Below are positions 11,840 to 22,745 of a stretch of DNA of 64,000 nucleotides, in pieces; positions within the stretch are counted from its first letter, which is position 1; every line of letters begins with the position of its first letter. A model generated the notes under the pieces. The model saw only the letters and a program-made list of their open reading frames with translations. It was not told where the DNA came from and searched no databases. Position numbers and translations under genes: made by a program. Origin of the DNA: Lophius americanus (taxonomy: Eukaryota; Chordata; Actinopteri; Lophiiformes; Lophiidae); NCBI GenBank assembly GCA_037951165.1, contig JBBDHG010000009.1, forward strand, positions 5,421,001 through 5,485,000. Direction: 5' to 3'.

Positions 11840-12425
11840 AATCGGGGCTGGGTTAACATCTCCTTACTGGCCAGGTAGATGTCCTCTCCTGTGCTAGTCT
11901 GAAGGGGAGTTAAAACTTACCGGTCTTCACAGAACACTTTCTTATTTTCATTGAGGAACATTAAATTAACTAATAGCTGAGCATTATCAGTTACATCAGT
12001 GGACTCATCTACAGCTAAGCCTACACATGTTGCTTTATGGATGGCTTCATCCAGCTGAGATAACACATCTTGGGTTAATATTTCATCTTTCTTTTCGGCT
12101 GATGATGACCAAATAGGCATTTGCTAAATTTTGTGCCAAAGATCTTCTTGTTGTTTCTCCTCAGGTAAGGTCTCTGGTACTGCACTCAATGACAACCCCT
12201 CCATCAGTAAATGTTTTTTTGTGTTGACTCAAAATCCAAGCAACTCTGAGGGAATATTCATTAGCAAGTTGTTGGGCAGTGAACGAATGGGTCAAGATCC
12301 TGGTTGATTGATCATATTGGTTTCTGGGACTGCTTCTTTTCTGTGATCTCAGTTCAGACAGGAGTGGCTATGTTTGTTCAAAGACTTTGTGTTTGTCTCA
12401 TAGTGGTGTTTCACATGCCACTTTC
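11840..12425 (-). pseudogene. hAT transposase relic (GTF2IRD2/ZBED5-like type)
   Basis: Reading minus, the region begins with a worn zinc-finger-like K-W-H-V-K-H-H-Y-E-T, continues H-S-F-T-A-Q-Q-L-A-N-E-Y-S-L-R-V-A-W-I-L, then H-K-K-T-F-T-D-G..V-I-E-C, and then the best preserved frame, 11917-12120, with C-V-G-L-A-V-D-E-S-T-D-V-T-D-N-A-Q-L-L-V followed by F-L-N-E-N-K-K-V-F-C-E-D. The DESTDVTDNAQLL block is typical of hAT transposases and of the vertebrate genes domesticated from them (GTF2IRD2, ZBED5, SCAND3), and includes the first catalytic Asp region. At least two frame changes separate the blocks. The C-terminal dimerisation domain is missing. I read it as a transposon relic, not a host gene, because the transposon ends are still present. 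Confidence 0.8.
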
Positions 12426-13040
12426 ACATGCAAGAGCGCCAGGGTTTCTGATCATATGAGACACTGGTTTTGTGTTCCAATAGGGGTAGAATGACCATAA
12501 ATTAATCCGTCCATTCCGGGTTGAAAGCTCTATTTTCACAATCAACTTTTCTCTTCTTCCAGAGCGCCAACATTTTTCTCTGTTGTCCCCCACTCACTCG
12601 CCTCAACTTCTCAACTCCGTCGTCTCTCCGTCGTCTATCCCTGTCTCCCTGCTCACTCGCCTATTCCGTCTGTGTTTCTCTCCCTGTTTACGGCTGACTT
12701 GTCTCTCCCTCTCCTATCCCTGTGTAGCGCTAACTTCTCTTACCACCTGTCACTCACCTCTCACCTCTCTAAACTCTGTATTTAGAGTCTAATTTTTATT
12801 TTTTATTTTTTATTGGCTAAGTAGCATCACGTGGGAAGGCTTAACTTGCATGCAATTGGTCTGTGAGTTTCCTGATCCGTTAAAGAAATGGCGTAAAGAC
12901 TAGCTTTGCCGGTTAAAATAAAGATGCCCCGTCAGAATTTTAAATCCCTCAATAATTTAAAATTCGAATATAGGTCCTGGTCCGTAAAGGACAGCGTCTG
13001 GATGCGGACTCGGACCTCGGCCTGCCTGTTAGTGACCCTG

Positions 13041-13048
13041 GGCCTAGT
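13041..13048 (+). repeat. hAT target-site duplication, right copy
   Basis: GGCCTAGT directly follows the CCCTG terminus and is identical to 11205-11212. Confidence 0.8.
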
Positions 13049-15390
13049 TTTTTATTCAGGTGTCCTTTCAATTACCTAGAAAGAGTTACTTAATTTTTAT
13101 AATTTCACGCCACATACCAGGCAGATATGGAGAGGGTATGATGGAACTTGTGTAGAAATCAAACTACCCAACAAGTGGTTGTCACCTGACTTTTAATTTC
13201 TTTGTCTTGCTCAAAGCTACCACTGGATGATTAAGTGGGAGGCTCAGTTTCAGAGTTTAGGAAAGTAACACATAAAGGAAAAATGTCGCAAGTTGCAGGC
13301 CAAAGTCACTTCTCAGCAACCCTGACAAAGCTAGAAAGGCCCTTGGTTGGACTGGTGGATTTGGTGATGATCATTCATCAGGGAGTTAAAAATCAACATT
13401 AACAACATCCATAAATTGAGCAGCTTATGGTTTGTGCTTTTGTTAACTGTTTTCATTTTAAATCACCTTGTTCGAGCATGACTAGCCGTGAAACTAACCT
13501 GGACTCAATGACAACCTCAGTGTCAATATTTGGACTCATGGAAGGAGTACTTGGATTTCCCCCCTGACCCTTATGTTTTGGTTTTGGTTTTTGGGCCAGG
13601 ACGTGTGGAAAGAACTGCTCCTAAGACTCCTGGAACTAACAGAAACAAAGAATGTTACCTTGACACATTGCATTGTTAAGATATCACATCACAGAGAGCA
13701 CCCGACAATCCTATCATCATTGCCATGGATGTAACGAACCCATCAGCTTGCTCTCAGCTTTGAGGACAACTCCATTGTCTTTCTTTTTTTTAGTCAATGA
13801 GAAGAATGTGAGATGAATGTCCTGGAAGCTTAGGCAGACAGAAATAATAAGAAATAATAGAAAGAAAACAGTGAATGACCACATCCTTTAGGCTTAATCA
13901 GCCGCCATGTAATTTGAATAAACAAATCTCACTCAAACAGCCTGTCTCACTTAATTTTGATGGTGTCTGACATCAGGTTTGCTCAGTGTCTCTGTATGTC
14001 CTGCAGGTTCATGGACTCCTCACATACATAGGATCCACATGCAAACACACAGACATCAATACACATGCCCCACCTGCTTAAGCATTAACCGTGTGAACCA
14101 TAAGCGAATAAATGCACAGGGCCTCACATATCCTCGCTATCTGCCAAACACACACAGATACTCACACCTGGGTTAAGCGTGTGTCTTAGTGAGAAGGGGA
14201 AAATTCCTGCATGAGCCAATTTATCAGCTGGAGAAGTCGAGCGATTAGATATTGGTGATAAAGATTTTGAGTCAACATCCCAGCAGGTGCCGAGCACTTT
14301 GGCAGAATCCAGATTGGGGCTTTACTGCCAGACAGGCAAAATCCACACCAGCCTGTGGTTCTTACACTAACTGACCCATTCAAACCTTCACAACAGAACA
14401 ACATAGCTGTCTGATCTGATACTTAGATAAGTAACCTGCAGTTACCTATGATACAATATGATCAGATACAATACGGTACTTTGGTATAATTAATTTTAGT
14501 TTTTCTTGTGGTCTTGATGCAAATATCAAATGTCATTCCACAATTCTCAATAACATCCAAAAAGGGTAAATTTATAAAAAAAAAACACATATTACACAAC
14601 TTAAAAAAAGACTATACTAAAGTTTAATGAAAAAACACTGCAGTATAAAACAGCAAAGCAAAGCAAACTATATTATTGTTTGTAAATGAATATTATGGAA
14701 GAGAGCATAAAGGAGTTTTTGAAGCAGTTGAGGTGACAATTTAGTACTCTACTTAAAAGCCTATCCTGAGGGTAGAGGACATGTTATTGGTCATCCACTG
14801 CTCGCTGCACTCCTTTAAGTGCAAGCTGCTCAGAGACATTGAAGGGACTGGTGTTCTTTCTTTCCTGTGACTTACCTCTGAATGTTACCCATTTTAAAGC
14901 AAAGGTTGAGTCTGCAGTTTGTCGTAGTTAGAGTTGGCTGCAGTGTCATCACAAACAATGTTCACACTCTAATACTTTGAGGTTTACAGGGAAATTGGAA
15001 CTTAATGTCATACAGTGACCTGCTGTAAAATGCTGTGCTATATGTGAGAAATCAAATGTTACTATATTTCATCATAATGCCATTATTTCCAAGCGCAGAC
15101 TATAAATTTAACTCAACAGTGGAGCATCACTGAAAGTCACAGTGGTGGAACTAATGTTTGAAAATCAAATGGACAACCTGCTCAGCCATTTCCCATATAA
15201 GTCCAGAGTTTTATTGATAAGGCACCCTTTACTGAGTACACTACCTGTAAGACACCATTTTCATTCTCCCTCACAGGGTCAGAACGGGAAGCAATGTCCT
15301 TATCAAAATGTATTGATATTCCTTGATTTTTTTTATTTCTTATTATTTTTATTATAATATAGTATTAGTTGTAGTCTAGTAGGTATAGCT
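13049..15390. other. No gene seen
   Basis: AT-rich single-copy sequence with A runs near 14,577 and no frame over 75 codons. No transposon termini or simple repeats longer than 20 bases were noticed. Confidence 0.6.
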
Positions 15391-15391
15391 G

Positions 15392-15560
15392 TGATTCAAG
15401 TGGTGGAGCAGGCGCCTCACTCATTTGAAGGTGGGTCAGTCCCTATGGTGATGAAGTATATTTCGCTAAAACACCGTAACAAAACATTTTCTCAGTGGCT
15501 GCTCCATAAGTCATTGTGTGAGTAATTATTACTCCTGATGAGGAATATCAAGAATGCAAG
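15392..15560 (+). repeat. tRNA-like SINE fragment
   Basis: 'gctgtgattcaagtggtggagcaggcgcctcac' followed by 'gaaggtgggtcagtccc' resembles the A-box and B-box head of a fish SINE. 'gctccataagtcattgtgtgagtaa' further on resembles the body of the same class. It is diverged and not foldable as a tRNA. Confidence 0.4.
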
Positions 15561-15904
15561 GTGCCAGAACCTGCCACCTACTGCTAGTTTGTACCATTTG
15601 TCATGCAGCATATTATTTTAGTTGTAGCATGAGTCTATAACATGAGTCTCTTCATCTTTATTCCGTAAAAACATGAATTTAACCATACTAAACTACTACG
15701 AAATCTCTCTAATTGTGGCAGAGAGGTTGACAACTATACTGCTCAAACACCACAAGGTTTTCTGACATCACGGTGCCATCTATGGCATCAAATGGAAGTA
15801 CAGTACCTCCAGTGGCTTCCTGCTGCACAACGACTGAAATATTGTCCAACAAACGGCACTCTTACCTCAGTATGTGGACTTTCTGCCAAATGGCTGTTAA
15901 ACTA

Positions 15905-15990
15905 ACATTTTCTGGGGGCAGCAGGGCATGATCTGCTGATCCTTTGATTGGGAGATGGCTGCTCTACCCACTGAGCGAGCAAGATTACTC
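15905..15990 (-). repeat. tRNA-like SINE fragment, minus strand
   Basis: On the minus strand it reads 'gctcgctcagtgggtagagcagccatctcccaatcaaaggatcagcagatcatgccc', a SINE head with A-box and degraded B-box. Its orientation is opposite to the fragment at 15.4 kb. Confidence 0.5.
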
Positions 15991-18109
15991 AGAAACCACA
16001 GATTTTGGTGAAACATGGTAGGAATATTCAGCATTTAATTGGGATGAACTCACTTATTCTTGGAGTGAATCCAAATGTATTTGTGTAATTCACAGGTTTG
16101 CTCATAAAACATGTGAGGGCATTGAGTGTAGAGAATTGTCTCCCAACATTAGCCCAGAAGATCCTTTACTTATCATGCTGTGGCAGGTCCCAACTCAGAA
16201 ACTCCAACTGAGATAAATTACACTGTGCATCTTTAAGGGAAAATGTATGAAAATTAGCGGATCACATCACTGAATGAGATTTGTCTGACCCAAGGAGTTG
16301 ATGCCAGCCTGACTTTTTGGTTTGACCCCCCAAAACATTGTGTGTCACTGCAGTGATAAGTAATCTCCTTGCAGATGTAGGAATGTGTGATGTACTTTCA
16401 CCTCTACTGGGGGGTCCACATTCACCCATCTCAGAGACAGCAGTGAAGACCTACTGCAGCAGCAGTAGCATGTATGTGTATGAACCCTGCTGCTTACGAG
16501 CCACCTACTGAAACCTACTCCATCAGACTTTGACAGAATGTAACCATTGGGCCGTGGAAATTAACTGAGTTAGCCATTCAGTTGCTTGTATGCAAGCAGG
16601 AAGAATCTGGTCCATTTGTTCCCTGATCAATCAAAGTCCATTATTGGCCTTCACTTTTGGTTTGGGATCAGAGAATTAGGTTGGATTGTCTTTTTAGTGA
16701 TCCATTCCTGTGAGGGTTTCATGACAATAGACAAGAGAAGAAAGCCAAGTGATTTTCCTGCAGGGATTCTTTACTGTGTTGGACAAATACAGATGGATGG
16801 ACCGCATGGAATGGAAGCCATGCTGTTACGTGGTGGGGGAGGTTGTCCTGCATCTGCTGCCCACTGGGTCCACTTACTCCACAACTATTCCAAAACACTC
16901 CATCTCTCCATCCATAGTTTGTATATTGTCTTACACTGATGTGTTAACATTTGCACAAGAAGGCATAAAAGGAAAAGGCAGTTTACTCTAAATTCAGAAA
17001 CTGAGAGTGAAATTTTAATAAATTCAACTAAAAGCTCATAAAACACCTTACCTTTGGATTTGTGTGAACTGATATTTTATCATTTCACTTACAATGAAAT
17101 TCCTATCATTGTTTTATTCATATGGGGCAAACATGACATGATGAGAGACAATTCTCCTCATTATTTACCTTGATTTTCTCCTACTGGTCCAACCTCCTGA
17201 TCTCTTTTAAGTAAAGTACCTAAACACACAGTAACACACACACACAGACACCCCCCACACACACTTTGTCTTAGTTTGCTTGTAAATAAGAAAGATGCAT
17301 CTTTAATGACTCTCTCCACGTTGGGCGAACAATGGAACGAAGGGAGAGTTAATAGGAACAAGATAAAGAAAAGAAGAAACAATTGCTGGTGGTCCGGTGT
17401 GCTGCCACAGTTTACTCAGTGTTAAACCAATAAGATATGACAAGGGACCATGTAGTCTTGGCTGCCTCCTTTATGAGATAAAGCTAAGACTGCTCAATGT
17501 GTATCAAGCAGATCTCTGGTTCTGTATCAGTGGCTCTGATTTTCTGTAAGATAGTGTGCACGAGTGTGTGCAAAGTTAAAGATAGTGTTTAGAGCACCCA
17601 CTTATTGGCAGGTGTAACTTTAATGCTGAATTTGAAGTCCTGTGAACTTTGCCTCTCAGACTGTTAGTGTTAGAAAGGAACCTCTTGGGCATTTTCTTTA
17701 AAATTTCAGGATAGGTGATACCCAGTTTGGACCAAGAAAGACAAAATAAGCATAGAAAGATAAGATACCCGCTCCACCAAGATGAATTTAAAAATGGTCC
17801 CCCATGACGAATCGTCCACACCAATCTTTCCAGAGGTCCCCTTGATTCTAGAAAGTTGCTTGGTGCATTACCCTCCCTAGGCTAAAGGGATTTTTTCGGT
17901 GCAGCTGATTGAGCCAGGACTTGCTAATTTGTGATCCATGGGTATAGGACAGGGAAAAGATAACAGCCATGGTTTGGAGGGGAAATTTGTTTGAGCTGGA
18001 GGGAGCAGTAAGGTGTTCAAGTGGGCCTTCACAAATTTGATACATACCAAGAGAATCTGGACTTTTGGGTAGAATGAACTACAAGAGTAGAAAAAACCTG
18101 TGAACCAAA
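15991..18109. other. No gene seen
   Basis: Holds a CA-rich tract (about 17,225-17,268) and otherwise complex sequence. The 117-codon plus frame at 16586-16939 and the 82-codon minus frame at 17576-17824 show no domain, no codon bias I can recognise and no splice-site support. Confidence 0.5.
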
Positions 18110-18656
18110 AACTAGGCAAGACAAATATTCTTATCTACACAGCTCATAAATAATATCAAAACTATCTGCTTCATAATGTGTAGGTCCCCTTTTCTTTTAA
18201 AACAGCTTTGTGACACACTGTGTGAATTGATAACTTCCAGCATGAACCTCCGGCAATTTATCTTAGTAGATATTCTGTGGTGGTCGACAACAAGGGCCAG
18301 CCTTCGTTCTCCACTCGCATCAGTGAGACCTTGGGCAACATAACCCTCTTGACAGTTCACCAGTTTTCCCTACCAGTTTGGTGGATATACAGTACTGCAG
18401 ACCAGGAACAACCAACATGACCTGTAGCTCTGGAGATAGTCTGTCCAAGTTTCTGACCATCATAGTTTTGCTCTGTCAAAGTCCCTGAGATCTTTATGTA
18501 TTTTTTCCTGCATCCAACACGTAATCTTGGAGGAAAAAATGTTAACTTCCTGGCCATTGTGTCTCACTCGCAGTCAGGTGTCTGTCCATAATAATCTGAT
18601 CCATGTCACTTTGGCTTAACCTGTCAGTGGTTATAATGTTATGGCTGATCGGTGTA
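18110..18656 (-). mobile_element. Tc1-like transposon relic, transposase N-terminal half
   Basis: The high-coordinate end is a Tc1-type terminus: on the minus strand it begins TACACCGATCAGCCATAACATTATAACC, next to a TA. Minus-strand blocks then follow the transposase order: D-L-R-D-F-D-R-A-K near 18,480, a helix-turn-helix block with G-C-S-W-S-A-V-L near 18,400, and D-A-S-G-E-R-R-L-A-L-V-V near 18,300. Frameshifts and stops separate them. No catalytic DDE region or opposite inverted repeat was found, so the copy is truncated at its lower-coordinate side near 18,110. Confidence 0.75.
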
Positions 18657-18800
18657 CTGATGCTCCTTCTCAGTGAAAACAAGGGCAATATTCATTATGC
18701 TTCTTGGCATTACTCCTGTTTAATCTAGTATTTTTGCATGCTTAATGAAATAAAGCACTGACTCAAACTTTACACTTTGTTTGAAATCCTCTGTCCCTCT

Positions 18801-18819
18801 AACACACACACACACAAAC

Positions 18820-18909
<90 letters not shown>

Positions 18910-18916
18910 CACACAA
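18801..18916. repeat. Long (CA)n microsatellite
   Basis: About 116 bases of CA with single AAACA and GCA interruptions near the start and an AACACA near the end. It is one of the two longest simple repeats here. Confidence 0.97.
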
Positions 18917-19976
18917 TGTTTAAACGTCTTGGGATTTCACGATGCTGCCTTGGTAAATCAAGATTCCCAAGTACCAAACCAATTTCCCATTTGTAGGAAG
19001 GAACACAGGTCTTTGTTTATCCCCTTCTTCATTCAATTACCCCCTCTTAGGTTTGTTTAACTTCTCGTACTCATGATCAAATTTTTTGTTTGGATGCTCT
19101 TCAGATCCGTAAATCAATTCCTCAGCTGAGCACAGAAGCTGAATGTGGTGTAGAATTTATTAAACCTTCCGTGTGTCTGTCTGTTTGTGTGTAGATCACA
19201 GAACTGCGACAACCCCAGTGTGTGTGTGTAAATGTGATGCTACGTGAAAGGCTCCATCTGTTCCATGTGACAGTAATGAAGTGAGGGGCATTGTGGTACA
19301 AAGCCTCAGACTCATTCATCACAGCTGTAGGCGGGCCAAGCATATTTCTCCTGTCTTATAGGGATACATCGACGCAGCAACCTTACATATAGCTGCGTGG
19401 TTCCAGGATACTGTTGCTTAACTAGTGTGTGTGTGTTTGTGTGTGTGTTTACAAATACTTTAAGATGATTTATTCTTGAGCACATGCATCATGGTTATAA
19501 TAGTTAACCATACGAAAGAGTGATTATCTTTGAAAGTCCTGACTTGGCTACATTTGCAAATTTTTTCCTACAGATTTTTCATAATGTAGCGGGACTTGTA
19601 GACTAAGTTAGTAAGTGGTCGTTTTGAGTATGCAGTTACAACCATGGGCTCCTGTTGTCCTCAAGAGAGATACACAAATCAATTGACTTGAAAAAATAAG
19701 CTGTTGAAATATGACATGCAAATTCCAAGTGAACTGAGGAGTGGTCATTTTTACATAGCAAGGTTTTGGAGTGCATGAGTTTACACATTTTTAAATTTTT
19801 TAAAATGTATTTGTATGATAGTTGTCTGTATGACAGACTGCTAAATTACATTAACATTACAAGTGTAAATCACACATGTGTGCGTTCACACAGTTAATTA
19901 AAAGCTAGCTTTGCCCTGAAGTGTTTGCTATATTTAAATATCCACTCATAGACTGGCTCTGGTCAAAATGGCCAAA
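18917..19976. other. No gene seen
   Basis: AT-rich single-copy sequence with short TG tracts (about 19,200-19,230 and 19,425-19,450). Confidence 0.6.
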
Positions 19977-20000
19977 GAGCCAGGACTTGCTAATTTGGTC

Positions 20001-20031
20001 GATAGTCAATGCTGCAGCAACATTGACTATC
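20001..20031. repeat. Perfect 11-bp inverted repeat with 9-base loop
   Basis: GATAGTCAATG (20001-20011) and CATTGACTATC (20021-20031) are exact reverse complements around ctgcagcaa. The palindrome lies at the 5' junction of the L2-like fragment that follows. Confidence 0.9.
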
Positions 20032-20335
20032 ATGTGAACATTTTTAAATCCAGGTTAAAAACACTTCTTTTCTCCTCTGCTTATGATTGAGCGTTCAAAT
20101 CCCTTTAAATTGTAATCTTTCATTTGCATTATGTCCTTTTTAATTCATTATTGTATGCTGATTTTATTTATTTATTTATTTATTTATTTTATTTTTCTCC
20201 CTGTATTCTTATGTAGTTTTTATATTTGTATTGTTATTTAAATTCTGACTGTTTATGTAAAGCGCATTGAGTTGCCATTGTGTATGAAATGCGCTATATA
20301 AATAAAGCTGCCTTGCCTTGCCTTGCCTTATATTT
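20032..20335 (+). mobile_element. L2-type LINE, 5'-truncated 3' end
   Basis: Just after the palindrome a frame reads N-I-F-K-S-R-L-K-T-L-L-F-S-S-A-Y-D then stop (about 20,037-20,090). 'FKS.LKT.LF' is the recognised C-terminus of L2-type ORF2. The 3' untranslated part follows with a (TTTA)n tract (about 20,163-20,190), then 'gtaaagcgcattgag..gtatgaaatgcgctatataaataaag', the conserved L2 tail, and ends in four CCTTG-type units (about 20,310-20,329). The body of the element is absent. Confidence 0.75.
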
Positions 20336-20794
20336 GAGAAATTGTAATCAAAATTAGAAGAGAAAAATGGCTGCAGCAGTGGTTGACATCCAAAGAAATG
20401 TCTTGCTCCCCATCTTTAGGGTAACAAATACCCAATGTAATAAAACCTCTGTTTTTTTTTATCATAGCGGTATTTGGTATAACTATGACAAACTTGTTCA
20501 GACCAGTTGTTCCTTCAGGAATAACTGCCATCAAATTGATTTGTTGCTAATCAGGATTGTTGGAGTTCCAGATATGGACTAGCAAGAAAAAGCTATCATG
20601 CTAACTGTAAGCGACGGCCCACTAGCCGAATCTTCATTCTTCATTCCATCACAGAGTAGTGTATACTGAGTTATGGTGTAAAATAGAAAAATGGTGTGTG
20701 AGAACAGCAGTTGAAAAACATTACCCTAGGGGAATTTCAAAAATAATGTTATTTCATGTTCTAAACTAAACTCTTGAAACAGTACTGAAGATAA

Positions 20795-20885
20795 AATATG
20801 ATAAGATATATAAGATACATAAGATATACTTTTATAGTCCCCAAGGGAAATTAATACTTTATTTATCCTAAAGGAAATTCAGTTC
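20795..20885 (-). mobile_element. LINE 3' tail (minus strand)
   Basis: The plus strand reads 'aagatatacttttatagtccccaaggg-aaatt' and then 'actttatttatcctaaaggaaattcag'. On the minus strand these are two copies of the 'gaaatttcc..ggataaataaagta' 3' terminus found in many fish LINEs, ending in a GATA-like simple repeat. It lies downstream of the coding fragment at 21.2-21.6 kb in the same orientation. Confidence 0.6.
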
Positions 20886-20902
20886 TCTCTTTGATTTTTT
20901 GG

Positions 20903-20943
20903 GAAATGCCAGCTTTACCCACTGAGCTACAACCGCCCACAGA
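20903..20943 (-). repeat. tRNA-like block within LINE 3' region
   Basis: On the minus strand it reads 'tgggcggttgtagctcagtgggtaaagctgg', an acceptor-like stretch plus a good A-box. No B-box or cloverleaf follows: the sequence passes into the LINE-type tail. This is the architecture of a SINE with a LINE-derived tail, probably inserted into or beside the LINE 3' end. Confidence 0.5.
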
Positions 20944-21129
20944 CAGGTAATGATTTCAATGACAGGAATATCACATAAAACAGGCTCAATAGATGACATT
21001 CACACTTACTGTACACAAACACAAGTGCATCATTGTTGAGTTTAAATATTGCACATCATAGCAGAGAATTGCACAGGTTCTCACACTATTACAGTATATT
21101 GCACAGAAATACGTTTGCACATCTGATGG

Positions 21130-21635
21130 CAGCTACACATATTGTATAGTTTGCTGAACCTGACTTTGGAGTTACTCTGGAGAAGCTTAATGGACCTGGG
21201 CAGGAATTAATTTTTGTAACGGATCAATCTGCATGTGGGGGTCCTGAATCTCCTGCTGAAAGGTAAGAGCTGGAACTCTGGTTGGAGAATGGGATTTGGC
21301 TCGGGCAAGATTTTTTGTGCCTGTCTGAAAACAGACTGCTCATAGACCATCTTGAGTGATAGGTGGTTTTTAACCCCCCCGATCTTCATGGCAGTCTGCA
21401 CCAGATGAGAAACCTGGGACCTCAACAGCACTGTCAAGCTGCCGTACCCGGCTGTAATGCCGAACCTATTGATACTCTCCAGTACAGCCCGGTAGAACAG
21501 CAGCATGGCCTCCTACTCCACTCCATAGAACTTGATTCTGCGTAGAAAGTACACATGCTGTTGGAGTTTGGAGCAACATGTTCCAACACGCATCTTCCAA
21601 CTGAGAGTGTTGTCAATAAAAAAATGAACAGCTAG
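21130..21635 (-). pseudogene. LINE ORF2 C-terminal region
   Basis: On the minus strand, 21,513-21,630 reads H-F-F-I-D-N-T-L-S-W..L-Q-Q-H-V-Y-F-L-R-R-I-K, then a TAG stop near 21,513. The frame 21207-21506 continues M-L-L-F-Y-R-A-V-L-E-S-I-N-R-F-G-I-T, then S-H-L-V-Q-T-A-M-K-I. These blocks, in this order, lie after the polymerase core in fish LINE ORF2 proteins. The only in-frame break between the two blocks is the single stop codon, so the copy is younger than the other LINE relics here. The low-coordinate side runs into an untranslated region with several TTGCAC-type words and then the LINE tail. Confidence 0.75.
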
Positions 21636-21639
21636 CGAA

Positions 21640-22610
21640 AAGTGCGCAGTACTTGAAAAAGATTGTCTTCTTTTGTGTGGTTTTCTTTTATGTAGTTTTG
21701 TGTTATTGATTGATTGTTCTCTCCTCAGAGCAAGGATGGCGTTTACAAATCTGACTAAAAAACTCAATGTTTAGCACAACACCATAAATACTTTACATGA
21801 AAATGTGCACTGTGATACCCATTTCTAGGATTAGTTCTGTTCAGGCTACACACACAGTGGACACAGAATCCAACATCCAGTAAAACAAGTCAAGACTATG
21901 TACAAGCAGCACAATTAATGAAAGATTAATTCTCACTCACAGTTTTGCTTCCCACAAATGAGTATGGTCAGCTATATTGACGTTTAACATGTGTGCTTCA
22001 CCCAGAGAACGCTCCTTCAAAGTTCAAAGGAAATCGAATGCTCTAGACAACACAGTTTGATCAATAGTGTCAGTCAGTGGTTTATGGAGCACTTTTTTTT
22101 GCAGCTCTTCCCCTGTGCTATCTTTGCAAACATTTCCTGCATGCATTCCCGATAAGTAACATTAATGTGTAATATTAACCAATATACAACAAATAGCAGA
22201 GGGTCAAACAAGAATTCTGGAAGCCTAAAAATATAAGCTTGTGGCTTAAAATGGATCATCATCATCTGTTGTTTGGAAGGACTTTGGATTTAGGTCCAGT
22301 GATTTAATGAAGAGTTCCTTGACGTTGCATCTGTGCTACAAAGAAGCACATCAAACCACCGGGAAAAACACCTCAAACTGATGTGTCGAAGATGAAGGCC
22401 AAGAATAAAAGTTGTCAAGAATTGCCCATCACTAACTCAGAATTCCCAAAAAGCAACCCAGTAAAATATTGTCGCCGTATCCATCTACTCCACCAACATA
22501 CACTGAAATCACCACATTATAATTAGCCAGTTGAGTGATGAAGGCTTCAGAAAAATTGTAAACATACCAGACAAAAGCTGTGTAATACCATTCCGAATAA
22601 ATTTTTGCCT
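21640..22610. other. No gene seen
   Basis: AT-rich sequence. The upstream body of the minus-strand LINE is not recognisable here. Confidence 0.5.
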
Positions 22611-22611
22611 A

Positions 22612-22745
22612 AGGGGCGTAACCCTTGCCCTTATTTTCCTTAAGTTGTCTCCTTGTCTACTGTGAAAGCTCCTTGCGAGCGGGGTCAAATCCTTTGTATA
22701 TGAATACATTCTTGGCCAAAAAAAGCTGATTCTGATTCAATGCAA
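22612..22745 (+). mobile_element. LINE 3' end, plus strand
   Basis: Reads 'ctccttgcgagcggggtcaaatcctttgtatatgaatacattcttggccaaaaaaagctgattctgattc'. The sequence 'cttggccaataaagctgattctgattc' is a familiar 3' terminus of fish non-LTR elements. The coding part is missing (5' truncation). It is a different family from the tail at 20.8 kb. Confidence 0.6.

Larger units (their letters stand above)
11213..13040 (-). mobile_element. hAT-family DNA transposon, defective, ~1.83 kb
   Basis: The left end reads CAGGGGTATTCAACT and the right end, on the other strand, CAGGGTCACTAACAGG, so both termini start CAGGG as in hAT elements. An exact 8-bp duplication GGCCTAGT flanks the two ends. The interior carries a minus-strand transposase relic (about 11,840-12,425), an AT microsatellite (11455-11500) and a pyrimidine-rich stretch (about 12,580-12,790). 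The coding region is far too short for a full transposase of 550-700 residues and holds stops and shifts, so this copy could only have moved with enzyme supplied by another copy. Confidence 0.8.

Noticed and set aside
11917..12120. Domesticated host gene of the GTF2IRD2/ZBED type
   Set aside because: Only a short block is open, frames are broken around it, and transposon ends with a target duplication enclose it.
16586..16939. 117-codon plus-strand frame
   Set aside because: No domain, and a second overlapping frame is equally open; no supporting splice or start context.
20903..20943. tRNA gene on the minus strand
   Set aside because: A good A-box is present but no B-box, anticodon arm or full cloverleaf follows; it reads into a LINE-type tail, so it is a SINE-like block.
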